From Acephala macrosclerotiorum (taxonomy: Eukaryota > Ascomycota > Leotiomycetes > Helotiales > Mollisiaceae), in contig MU119286.1 of NCBI GenBank assembly GCA_014904845.1, positions 62,001 to 126,000 on the forward strand: a stretch of DNA of 64,000 nucleotides, in the 5' to 3' direction. Numbering within the stretch: the stretch's first letter is position 1; every line of letters starts with the position of its first letter. A program made the position numbers and the translations under genes. The notes under the pieces were generated by a model that saw only the letters and a program-made list of their open reading frames with translations, did not search any database and was not told the DNA's origin. This document shows, piece by piece, positions 9,827 through 20,656 of this stretch.

Positions 9827-12800
9827 ATGGGATTCTCTCAATCAAAGCTATTGTTAACGCAAATCAAGAAGAAACCCGCCCAAGCTCCTGATGGCCAAAC
9901 CGACCAAGAAGCAGGCGTAGCAACCGTCAACAAAACCTCAATTGGCCACGATCTCACCCACCTCGGCCTCAAAAATGCCAGAACAGTCGTCCAAGCACTC
10001 ACCACTATCGCATCAGGTGAACCACTAGATGACAAGGAACTGCTCCTCGAACATGGCGTCTCAATGCTTCAATCGCTGCCACTGAACAGCGGGTTGAGCG
10101 CTTCAGCTTCCAATGACTTCATTGGTATGCTTTGGAATGATTTGCCTCATCCTTCGGTCACGAAAGCTGGTCCGACGGCAAGATACAGAGAACATGATGG
10201 GAGTTGCAACAATCCGTGGGTACCTGAGATGGGAAAAGCTGGTTCCCCATACTCGAGAAGTGTGCCTCCAATGAAACCCAAGGGACCCAATCTTCCAGAT
10301 CCAGAATTGGTCTTCGAGCAGCTGCTCAAGCGCAAAGAAGGAACATTCAACAAGCACCCTTCTGGTCTGAACAGGCTTTTCTTCTCATTCGCGACGGTCG
10401 TCATCCATGAGTGCTTTCAGACGAATCGAACAGATCCGTGGATCAACGAGACGAGCAGCTATGTTGACTTGAGTACGCTGTATGGAAATACAGGAAAGGA
10501 GCAGAAGCGTGTGAGGACGTATGAGAATGGTCTCGTCTACCCAGACAGCATTGCGAGCGAGAGGATCATGATGATGCCACCGGGTGTGGTTGCTGTCATG
10601 GTCATGTTCTCTAGGAATCATAACCAGATTGCTGAGAACTTGCTCAGCGTGAATGAAGCGGGGAAGTACAAGTCATGGGATAGTCTGACTGATGAGCAAA
10701 AGAAATGGTGAGTCTGCAGAAAGGAACGCCTTTGTTGACAATGGAAACTGATTCAAAGTGAAACAGGCAAGACGAAGACATCTTCCAACTGTCGCGCAAC
10801 ATCAACGTCGGATTCTTTGCGTCGGTTGTCCTGAAAGACTACGTCGCAGCCATCCTCAACACTCCCCGTGCGAACTCAACATGGTCACTCGATCTCGGTG
10901 CAGAAATCAAACAATTAGGAAAGCGCATTGAGCGAGGCACTGGAAATGTCGTCTCAGTCGAATTCGCCGTTCTATACCATTGGCATGCAGCACTTAGCGC
11001 CGCAGACGCTAAGTGGATGGAAGATTTGCTGCGGTGGTCTCTACCTGACCTCAAATCGGTGGATGACATGACAGTTGAGCTGTTCCAAAAAGTCGTCATG
11101 ACTGCTGGACATGATCTGATGAAGAAAGCTCCAAAGGATTGGACTTTTGGTGGGATTGAGCGAGGTGCTGATGGGAAGTTCAGCGATGTCGACCTAGCGG
11201 AGATCATTAAGGACTGTATCAATGAGCCAGCACATGCTTTTGGTGCACATGGCACGCCGGCAAGCTTGAAGGTTGTGGATATCATGGGTCAATTGCAAGC
11301 ACGAGATATGTTCAATGTCTGCACCATGAATGAGTGAGTTCCACTTCCATATCTCAGGACAGAGCTAATTCTTCACAGATTCCGAAAGTACCTCAACCTC
11401 AAACCCTACAAGAACTTCAACGAATGGAACGAAGATAAAGACACCGCCAGAGCAGCGGAGCTTCTATACGGCCACATCGACAACCTCGAACTCTACCCCG
11501 GCTTGATGGCAGAATGCACCAAACCCGCCATGCCCGGCAGCGGCGTCTGCCCAGGCCAAACCACCGGTCGCGGAATCCTCGACGACGCCGTTGCCCTCGT
11601 CCGAGGAGACCGTTTCCTCAGCTACGACTTCAACTCCAGCACTCTAACACACTGGGGCCATGCCAAACTCGGCACCGCCTCCGCCCCAGGAGCATACGGC
11701 GGCGTCCTCCCCACTCTCCTCTTCAACGGTCTCCCCGGAGCCTGGACAGGAACATCATCTTGGGCACTTCTCCCATTCTACACTCCGGACGCAGTAAAAG
11801 GTATCTTGAAAGGAAACAAAGTCCTCGACCAATACGATCTCGAACGTCCCAAATCCGATCAAGATGTAATCGGCATCTTCTCCCACTCGGCCTGTAAAAC
11901 CATCTTCGAAGACCGCGAGAACTTCCGCGTCATGTATCAAAAAGCCATCCGTCAATGTACCGATAACCACGATTTCATGATCGGCTGGGACGAAGCCAAA
12001 CGCCACGATACCCGTTCCGAAATCCTGCACAAAGCATTTATGGAAGACAACTTTGAAGCAAACGTCACGGCCTTCTTCTCCAAAAACGTCAGCAAGTTGA
12101 TCAAAGACCACAGTCTCAAATACCAAGGCACCCGCCGCTCAATCGACATCGTCCGCGACGTAACAAACGTAACTCCAATCCTCTGGCTCGCAGAACGATT
12201 CGCCATCCCTCTCAAAACGACAGAACATCCCCACGGACTATTGACAGTCCCCGAGGCATTCAGTATCTACCTCATCTTATTCATGTACCAATCCTTCAAC
12301 ATAGTCCCCGCCAACGAATGGCTCCTCCGCGAAGCAGCTACGAAAGCCGCCCCCGTCCTCCGCTCAATCCACGAAGCGCATCTCAAGACCCAACACGGCG
12401 CAACAGAACACGTCGTCGACTGGCTCGGCAAAGGCTCCTCATTCGAAGTCGGACCCGTCGCAGACCGTCTCTATCACGCTCTACTTGACTCTAAACTCCC
12501 CATCGGTGATTTGGTCGGAGATTGTATCGGCATGGGCGCCCCTGTAGCAGGGAACATCACCCAACAAGCTTCTCTCCTCATCGATCTCTTCCTCTCGCCC
12601 GGATACGAAACTTACAAGGATCGTATCATCGAACTCTCTCATCTCGATACTCCCGAAGCTGAAAGAGAGTTGCAAGGTTTTGTCTTTGAGGGAATGAGAC
12701 ATGCTGGCGTGGTGCCTGGTCTTCCGAGAGTTGCGGCGAATGATGTGACGATAACTGATGGCTCTCATGGCGAAGTCCATATCCCAGCTGGGAGAACAGT

Positions 12801-13125
12801 CCTCCTCGCTACGTCCGTTGCGGCTATGGATCCGGCGCAATTCCCAAACCCGGAAGTCCTGGATCCGCATCGTCCTTTCAAGGATTATATCCTCCTTGGT
12901 CATGGTCTTCATTACTGCTTTGGAGCTAGACTTGTTGGTGTTTCGCTTGCTGCGACGTTGAGGGAAGTTTTCAAACTGAAGAATATCAGGAGAGCGAGTG
13001 GGAGGAATGGATATTTCTCTGTTGTTGAGAAGCATTTCGCTGGAGTCAATATGAGGGTGTATCTTGATGCGAATGCTAAGGAGTCGCCTATCCCTACGAC
13101 GCTTACGCTTGAATATGATGAGTAA
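9827..13125 (+). CDS. Psi-factor-producing oxygenase family: fatty acid dioxygenase fused to cytochrome P450
   Basis: Exons 9827-10707, 10767-11333, 11379-13125; introns of 59 and 45 nt; 1064 aa, the usual size for Ppo/linoleate diol synthase proteins. The N-terminal heme peroxidase half has the distal histidine in VVIHECF (His194), then TSSYVDLSTLYG, and the catalytic tyrosine and proximal histidine in YHWH (364-367). The C-terminal half is a P450: an I-helix-like segment GAPVAGNITQQ, an ExxR-like FEGMR, and the heme-thiolate loop GHGLHYCFG with Cys996. Family enzymes first form a fatty acid hydroperoxide (8R or 10R) and then isomerise it in the P450 half, giving oxylipin signals that control sporulation. 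Because the thiolate cysteine is present, the P450 half may be active (PpoA/LDS-like); PpoC-type members lack it. Regiospecificity cannot be read from the sequence. Confidence 0.94.
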
Positions 13126-14141
13126 ATTTGTTCTGGGACGGACATTATGGGGACATGAATGCTGGAGTATGTTAGGAGTAGCGGTTTGCGGGTAGCGGGG
13201 TGGCGGAGTAAGCTTCAGGGTGAAGGATAGGTGGGTGCTTAAGGACAGACACTGGCGATTGAATGCTGAAGTGCTTGTGATGGATCGTACGAAGCGGGAA
13301 AATGCTTCATGTTGCAGTTTAGCGGGGGTTGATTTCCCATTGCATGTTCGAGATACCTATCTATCTCCCGATAACGAACCATTAATTGAGCTTCAAACGC
13401 ATTAAATGAATATCCCCTTCCCTTCCCCTCACCTCATTGAAATATCCAAATCTTCATCCCAAGGATTTTATTCCATGATTTGTACCAGGCATTGAACTGA
13501 AGCTTGCAAGCAAGAGAGCCAAACATCGATTCTTTCTTTAAAGAAACAATATGGGAGCAAGAGGGAGTGAGGCCAGTGTTCCTTCGATCGTGGCCATACG
13601 ATGATGAGTATCCTCTTCCAAAAAGAGGAGGGGTCCCTTACGCCCTAGGCGAGCAGCCCCTGAAAACTCAGCGTCATAGCCCCTAACTTCGAGCTGAACG
13701 CCCTGAAAGTTTAGCGAGTAAATCAAGCTACCTTATCAATGGTTTGAAGTATCTTCGAAGCAAGAGCTTCTCTCGTTTGGCTGGAGCTTCATTTGGTGCG
13801 AACAAAACGAGGAGATGAATTTTGTATTAATATTGACGATTAGTATCGAGGTCGAAGTGCTAAGGGATGAAAGTGAAGGCAAGTTTCTAATAAAGGTAGC
13901 AGACTATCGGAAGGCCACCAGTTTGCACAGTAGGTCATCAAGGAAGTAAGTGGTGAAGAAATCATCACGAGATTCGATTGCTCTCCTGTTCAATGATAAA
14001 ACGCTACTGAGTGAAAAACACTCTGACGAGTATGAAAAAACTAAAACAAGAATACTACGGAACGCATACAGTCCAAAAACGTCCTGTTGAAAGGCAATTG
14101 GGAATTGCAAAGTGGAAATAAGCAGCCAAGCTTTGCTAATT
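13126..14141. other. Intergenic region between convergent genes
   Basis: About 1 kb with no coding frame of convincing composition and no repeat recognised. Confidence 0.55.
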
Positions 14142-15669
14142 TCAGAGATCATCTTCGTCCGACAGCACCTCCCGATACTGCACATCCCATAAGTCTTTCA
14201 TGGCGACGTCCCCTTCACCATCCGTCTCCCTATCTTCAGTACCTTCCATCTTGATGTCTCCTTCGTGACCTGTATCTTCACTGTCTGGGATCCTGCGAGC
14301 TCGCCGATTATTATCCATATATGCGCGCCCGGAATGGACTTCCGGAAAGTTGGAAGACGATGCTCTTGTGTGAGATGCCCTTTCTCGTGGAGATATTGAA
14401 GGTGCTTGTGGAAAATTGGTTGACGATGCTCGGATGTGAAAGGTCTGTCCTCGTGAGGACATTGAAGACGCATCTGGCAGACTGACCGACACGGCTCTTC
14501 GATTGGTGGCCGAACCTCGCCAGTTGGACTGATTTTGAAATTCGAGACGTCGATTCAGTGGACGTACTTCATCCTTCGGAGCATTCAGAAGTGCTGGTGG
14601 ATACGACACGGTCTTTATGATCTCCTCAATCAAGTCTCCGCCCCAATCAATTATTGGAGCAAGGCGCCCCCCATGATCAGTAGCTGTCATGGAGTCAGCA
14701 TGCTTCTTTCAGAGGTTTAAGAGTGTCTCGTGAATCGAAGGGCATTCAAAGTGAGGCTTACCTCCAGCCCACTCCTTCAGTCCATCCCTTATCTTGGCTG
14801 CAGCGTCGAGTATGTTTGTCAGGTCGTATCCCCGCTTGTACTGTCTCTCGCGGAGCTCCACCCAAACGATTGAGTATCCTTCCTCTCTATAAAGGACGTA
14901 CTTGAGCTTCAGCGCTGGACCAAGTCTCCTATTTATCATTGGAAAGTAGCCTTGGCGGGGGTCGCGGGCCGATCCAAAGAAGGCAGTGTGGTGTTTCTGG
15001 GTGGAAATTGTGATTGAGAATGGCGGCAGCCCTGTATTAATGTCAATGGGGAAGCTAGGCATCCAGGAGCGTCCTAGGAGTTCTCGAACTCTGCGGAGGA
15101 AGTCCTCTGTAATTTGTCTAGCCTTGCCGGGTTTGATCAATGTACCGGCATGTTGTGGGTTTCCGTGAGGTTGACGGGACACGGGAGCTGCTCGTGGGCT
15201 GGAACCATTGTCCCTGCTGATTCGGGACATTTCGTCTGGAGTTAGGCCTACCCTAAGCTGGATACGTGCACCTAGAGTTCGAGCTTGTTGTAGAGGTTGT
15301 ATGGGGCCACGAATAGATGTAGAAGCTGGGCATACCGCCTCTGCAGGGAGGTGCGACGACACCTCAGGGCCAGGATTCGGAATATCCGCCTAGTAAGGTC
15401 TATCTTTACCCCCTAGCAGGCGTTAGCATTGGATCAAGAGGAGTAGAATGTCCTTCCTTACAAAGGGTTTTCTAGACTTCGAACTCGGCCCAACGATCCT
15501 GATGATCCGGGTTCTTGTCGGCATACTTTCTGGGAACAGTGAATCTGCGATGGCGAGCGAGCAGGGAGTCGAGTTGAGCGTCTGTCAGATTTGGCCATCG
15601 TCTCGACATGTGTCCGTTGCGGTGGTAGTCTGCTTTGAGAGCAGTCCACGTAGGGGAAGCGAAAGCCAT
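14142..15669 (-). CDS. Hypothetical protein with acidic C-terminus
   Basis: Three exons proposed: 15669-15478, 15389-14762, 14683-14142; 453 aa. No family recognised. Exon 1 encodes a compact basic and aromatic segment (PNLTDAQLDSLLARHRRF), reminiscent of short DNA-binding or fungal-type helices but not assignable. The centre (about 150-290) has alternating hydrophobic stretches and looks folded. The region about 330-400 holds two degenerate copies of a Ser-rich unit containing RASS(S/T)NFP, and the last 50 residues are acidic (SEDTGHEGD to SDEDDL). Intron 2 (14761-14684) is a normal GT-AG intron with a GCTGAC branch point. Intron 1 is weak: its donor would be GTCTAG, chosen because it keeps the frame across the join. 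If that join is wrong, exon 1 may be separate. Confidence 0.6.
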
Positions 15670-17752
15670 TATGGCCTAACGAGTGTCTGATGCGATGCTT
15701 GCAAGAAACTTGGTAACTTTGATATGGATAATTTCGGTGCTGGTATTGATGGATGTGTTGATGATGAAGTCTGGTTGAAGCCCGAGAAGGAAGTTCTGGT
15801 TTTGGGCATGCTGTCGACAGACAGAAGGAAGGAACGGCTTCCCTATGCTGAGAATTGACCATCTCTATCAATTTAGGAATCCGTGAGCCACGATCACAAC
15901 GATCAATCAATTCCCAGTGGTGGGTGTCCAGTTGATCTCAGAAAGTCTTCCGAAGAACGACTTTTCTCGGAGGTTCGAAGTCCCCGCCATATTCCCCTTT
16001 GACCTCGGTGTTGGCCTCGAAGCGTGGCGGTCCCGCGATGGCTCCAAGGCTCATCTTCAGATGCATTCGCTCTTGTGATATATCTGTATTGAACCTTTCA
16101 TAGTGGAGGAGGAAGTGAAAAGATACTTAGGATATTGTTCGAATTGGCTCGAGTCCAAAGAATCGGATAGTCGTTGAGTCAAGCAGGTCTATGGCTAAGG
16201 CTACAACAACAACTGCCGTGCTGGTAGTGATGAAGAAGTCATCAAGGCAAACTGCTTCCAGCCACAATGGTGCTTCAATCAATGATGCCACTTATTGAAT
16301 CTAGCGAAAGGTGGTGACACTCCCGCCGGGTATAGGACTTCTTGCTCCGTTTTCGGTATCGAGAAGAGCCCTGTGCGCTTTTCAGCGATACGCAATCTAA
16401 GTTCAAGAGGTCCGTGAGTTCCGCGGACTTGCGTAAGCTCGAGAGTGACAGATACAACTCAAAGATTGTCAACGGTTGGCCGTGGTATCTAGCGGCTATC
16501 CTCGCATCGAAAGTGGGTGATAGTCCAGGGTGCCACGAAGACCTTAAGAGAGACAGGCATTAGCCTTTATTGAAGTTACCCGAAACTTAGAGTTGCATCG
16601 AGCTTCGCTGGACGCATGAAACTAGAAAGTTAACTGGATTCAAAGTGGGAAGTGCTTAAAACTCTGGGAAACGTTAGTGCTGGTGCTGTTTGGGATCTGA
16701 AATGCAGAACCTACCAACTTGATGGTGTGCAAGGCGTTGGGGATCGGCTTGATACCTCATCGTCGGGACAATAAATCCGCAAACCTTTTAGCACTTTTAA
16801 TTTATTAAAGTCATATTTCACGAAATTTGAGAGTCTTATTAGATAGTTTCCCTTGTAATTAAAGAAATTTCTCGAAGGCTTAGCGGGTTTATTGCCCCGA
16901 CGATGGAGTACGTTGGCTTCTCAGTAGATATATTTCATTACCGGGGTAATAGTAACGCTAAGCCCTCGAGAGCTTCTTCAATTAAAGGGGAATTTGTCCA
17001 ACAAGATTCTCGAATTCCGTGGAGTATTACCTACATAAGTTAAGGGTCCTTGGTGAGATTTTGGAACTATTACCCTGGTGATGAAGCACGTAGCTGCCAC
17101 GAGAAAAACGCCTGGAAATTTAGGACAGTGATACAGATCCACTCTCATCCTCGAAAGCTGCGCAACGCCGAGAAAGTTTGATTCAGCTTGTTGCATCAAC
17201 ACAGCTAGCCTCCTCTGAGCATCTGCATTTTCAGCTCTCTTGGGGAATCATTCTCCTTCACATCGAATGTGAGTTACCGTGAATATCTCCACATCCATCC
17301 CACGTGCGACGCCGCGATATGCATCAGAGCGGCCGCGCAGGGACAAGGTTTGATGTTCACCCTGGCGCGAGTCAAATATTGGGGATGCATTCGGCAGGAT
17401 GCATGAGAAAACAGTGCACGGAAGCTCGCGCGGATACATAGGATTGTCCCGAGTCGGAAGGACCGCTGTCCCGGAAATTCTATCACAAAAGCGGAGTTGC
17501 TGAATAATTATGACCACTTGCAAAGTTTCTACTGACTCGAGAACGGCAAGGTAATGAACAGGAAAGCGCAGAGCAGAGAACCAGTTCCGGAAAACGTTCC
17601 AACCAACGCATCAGAAAAAGACATCTCTAGGTGAGAAAATAGACCAAAACAGCCCCGTCGCAACCCTGTCCACAACCCTCTCTCCAAACTCCCTCAATCT
17701 ACCAAGTATCAACACATTCACAACTCAAACCATACAATCAGAACAAAGACGC
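15670..17752. other. Intergenic region, 2.1 kb
   Basis: No gene supported. It contains a cluster of nested inverted repeats listed separately. The remaining sequence is of normal composition with only short frames. Confidence 0.55.
16758..17085. repeat. Nested inverted repeats (MITE-like relic)
   Basis: Three interleaved arm pairs. 16758-16780 pairs with 16883-16905 (23 nt, two transition differences). 16851-16883 pairs with 16958-16990 (about 33 nt, several differences and one indel). 16934-16953 pairs with 17066-17085 (20 nt, two transition differences). Each adjacent pair overlaps the next like a chain. The differences are largely C/T or G/A, as expected after RIP. I see no coding capacity, target duplication or named family, so this is called a non-autonomous element relic only on the basis of its symmetry. 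Confidence 0.55.
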
Positions 17753-19138
17753 TTACATATCCAATCCCCAAATTGAATCATTCCCTGGCTCCCCACCATA
17801 CCACACAAATTCCTTATTCCCAACTTCTTTCCTCTCCTCCTTAACCCTCTCCACAAAAATAACCCTCACGTCCCCTTCCCACCCATCTTTTCTTTCCGAT
17901 TTTTGAGTAGGGCTGTTGAAAGCGTTCTGAAGTTCAGAACAGAAAAGGAGTTTAGCATCACGAGAAACCTCTTCGTCTTCGATCTCTAGCTCGATCCAGC
18001 GGAGACTCCTCAATTTCAACAGGCCACTGACAACCCACTCCCTTTTCACGTCAAGGATGCAAGTCTTTCCCGCATTCTCCACAATCCTTTCCAATGCTTC
18101 TTCGCCTCGAATTCTCGGGTCATCAATCTCCTCCCTAACATCCGAAAACAGACTCCCCTTCAGCCCTAACCTCAAGCCCCAAACACCAACCCACAACCCA
18201 CAAAGTTCCCTCCACTCACCTACCCCCTTCCCCTCCTTCCTTCCCACACCACCCGTACTACTCCCCCCTCCCACTCCCCCGCCGAGCCTCTCCATCCCAT
18301 TCACCCAAAGATCCCTACTTAGAACCTCAACTCCCACATACCGCAATATATCAGACTGCCAACTCCTCAATCCTCTCGTGAACTGTCTTGCGGCGTAAAC
18401 ACCACTCCAAAACCAATTTACAAAAACAAAGGTATTTTCCTCCCATGGGATGCACCTCGCTTCTTCGAAGACTTGGCGACAGGAGACTAAGAGCGCAGTG
18501 GGGATTTTCCCTCGCACGCGGGATGGGAACGTCATCCTACTCGCCAACGACGTCGGCTTCGACACCGGAAATAAACTACTAATCAACTGCGGCTCCACTT
18601 CCCCATATTCCCTCTTCGTAAGTACAGTCCCGGTAGCGAGGTCTGGATGAAGGTGATTGTTGGTAATGGTGTCTGTTGGATGTGTGAGAACGTAGGATTT
18701 TGTGATAGGATCCCCGGATAGAGACGTACTAGGCAAAGATATGGCAGCGGGTTGAAATATAGTTGTGTGGAATTGTTCCGTGTTTAGTTTTGAGAAGTTT
18801 ACTGGTGCCGCTAGCGGTGCAAGATGTGCGTGGTGGATTGGATGGTCTTGGAGAACATATTTGTATATTTGGAGGCGGATTTCGAATGGGATTCTGAGGA
18901 AGGTGGATTCTTTGAGAGGATTCACTTGTTCGAGAGGTGTGAGAGGGGTTGTGATTTCGGGTAGTTGTTGAGGCCGAGGAGATGGGTCGCGAATGGGTGG
19001 ATGGAGCGGGAAGCCGAACATAGGTGGGGTCCGTGGTGTGGTCGCACGAGGCTGTCGTGACTCGGGTATAATTGAGGGGTATGGAGACGGGAATGAGAAG
19101 TTGGGAGGGCTTCTGCAACTCATCTGACTGATGCTCAT
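17753..19138 (-). CDS. DUF7730-type protein with F-box-like N-terminal motif
   Basis: Single exon, 461 aa from the first ATG at 19138; the frame is open 12 codons further upstream but only from a TTG. Residues 1-80 are Pro/Ser-rich. Then comes FLRIPFEIRLQIYKYVL, the 'LxLPxEIRxxIY' helix that opens DUF7730/2EXR-type fungal proteins and resembles an F-box. Later, PTALLVSCRQVFEEA and TFVFVNWFW match the second conserved part, where a list of ancestors is checked against local landscape genes. A Gly-rich linker lies near residue 300. These families are greatly expanded in filamentous ascomycetes; their function is unknown and an adaptor role is only inferred from the F-box resemblance. No membrane segment or signal peptide. 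Confidence 0.75.
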   Translation of the reverse strand: MSISQMSCRSPPNFSFPSPYPSIIPESRQPRATTPRTPPMFGFPLHPPIRDPSPRPQQLPEITTPLTPLEQVNPLKESTFLRIPFEIRLQIYKYVLQDHPIHHAHLAPLAAPVNFSKLNTEQFHTTIFQPAAISLPSTSLSGDPITKSYVLTHPTDTITNNHLHPDLATGTVLTKREYGEVEPQLISSLFPVSKPTSLASRMTFPSRVRGKIPTALLVSCRQVFEEARCIPWEENTFVFVNWFWSGVYAARQFTRGLRSWQSDILRYVGVEVLSRDLWVNGMERLGGGVGGGSSTGGVGRKEGKGVGEWRELCGLWVGVWGLRLGLKGSLFSDVREEIDDPRIRGEEALERIVENAGKTCILDVKREWVVSGLLKLRSLRWIELEIEDEEVSRDAKLLFCSELQNAFNSPTQKSERKDGWEGDVRVIFVERVKEERKEVGNKEFVWYGGEPGNDSIWGLDM

Positions 19139-19881
19139 CCTGATCGAATTGATGAGACAAGTAAAAATTGTCAAATTTGCTAAAAAAGGAAAAAAAAAGA
19201 AAAAAAAGTATACAAGACTGGAAGGTCGAGGAAGGTATTAATAATGGTGTGGGTCGGAACTTGGTATGGTCATCAACCTGCGGAAGAGATACTGGTCTTC
19301 AGACAATGATAAACGTAGAAATTGTTGCACTGCAAATTAATCAAAGCAAAAGCGAAAACACTCAAAGCGAAGAGACTCCAAGAAGTTCATATACTTGAAT
19401 GAGGTACTGGTGTTGCTTTTTGTGACCCAGCAAATCTAGCCGTCCTCAGCCGCACACCCAAATTCTCACTCAGCTCGTGGTGGAGTTCCAGTAGCTGATT
19501 ACCCCGCTGACTGTACAACGTCAGAAAGTTGGCTTGGCTGCCCAAACAGCCGTCTGATTGCTCGGTTTTCGTCCCGTTTTCGACCATTTCTCCAATCCAG
19601 TATCTTTGGCTGGCGGAAAATTCAGACCAGACGTGGCGAGACTTCAATCATCCATGCATTATATCAAAACTTGGGGATAGTTGTGGAGAGGAGGTTGCTT
19701 GGCGGTTTCGCTGTTGGCCGAAGGTTATTGAGCGTGGTCTGATTAGGCTATCGGAGTCGGACGGCTGTACATGATGTCTGACATGTGTATGGGGTCTGCA
19801 GGGCCCCCGGGTGTCCCGAAAAGGCTATGCGACCAAGGTCCCAACGGTTTGGAACACCGTGAAAGTGTGATAGCGAATCGG
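19139..19881. other. Intergenic region
   Basis: About 740 bp with an A-rich stretch near 19187-19208. No gene recognised; it should hold the promoter of the DUF7730 gene and the 3' end of MED8. Confidence 0.55.
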
Positions 19882-20656
19882 TCAACGACGTCCATTCGGG
19901 ACGTTTGCCATGACGTTGCCAGTAGTCGCGAACCTCAAGATATCTTCAAGACTCCTCGCCTTACCACCAGGGGCAACTCCAGCATCTGCCATGTCTTCGT
20001 CCTCATCGTCGCTGATATCGTCCGGCTTCAGACCCGTATTGACATGCTCGACTCCCTTTGCCATCTCATCCGCCGTGTACTCCTGTGGTTGCTCTTCTTC
20101 TCCCCATTTAACCATCCTCAACGTGAACCAATCCTTTGCTGAAGTCAAAAACTCTTCCTCCTCTTTCCCACCCGTCTCCTCGTTCTGCTGTGCTGTGCGC
20201 CCTTCCTCAACCCAGGTTTCGACCTGTGGCTCCAGCTTCTTCCGCAGCAGCTGTGTCAATAAACCCTCCTGTGTGCGCCCGGGGAAGTTTGTCGATGGAA
20301 AGACGACAGTTCGATTGAGGAGGTCGGCGTTCCGGTGTAGAAGTTCGGTGACGCTATTTACATTGTTTCCGAGGAGTTGCGATTGGGCTTGGATGGTCGT
20401 CCTGTACAATGATTGTCAGCGAGTGCGCAACGACCGCGGAGTATGACTAGCATCTCCGCGCAGGTTTAGACGTTGATGAGATCGAGGCGACAGATATGGA
20501 CGGAGAAGGAGAGCCAGCGGCGTACCATTCAGGCACCGTGCTGGTGCGCAGGAAGTCGACTTTGAGAGACTGGATGGTTTTCGCGAGCTGGGAGAGTCTC
20601 TGTCGCGTGGAATCGAGGGCCTTGAGATCCTCCTTTGTCAGATTTGCTTGCGCCAT
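19882..20656 (-). CDS. med8: Mediator complex subunit 8
   Basis: Exons 20656-20526 and 20401-19882 with a 124-nt intron (GTACGC donor, CTGAC branch point, TACAG acceptor); 216 aa. The N-terminal helix (LTKEDLKALDSTRQRL then SQLAKTIQSL) and the following QSQLLGNNVNSV and NFPGRTQEGLL match fungal Med8. An acidic stretch (ISDDEDEDMADAG) and a conserved C-terminal RSLEDILRFATTG end the protein. Med8 sits in the head module of Mediator, which links transcription activators to RNA polymerase II in the nucleus. The ATG at 20656 is the first in frame; the frame is open upstream without another ATG. Length is typical of filamentous fungi. Confidence 0.9.
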
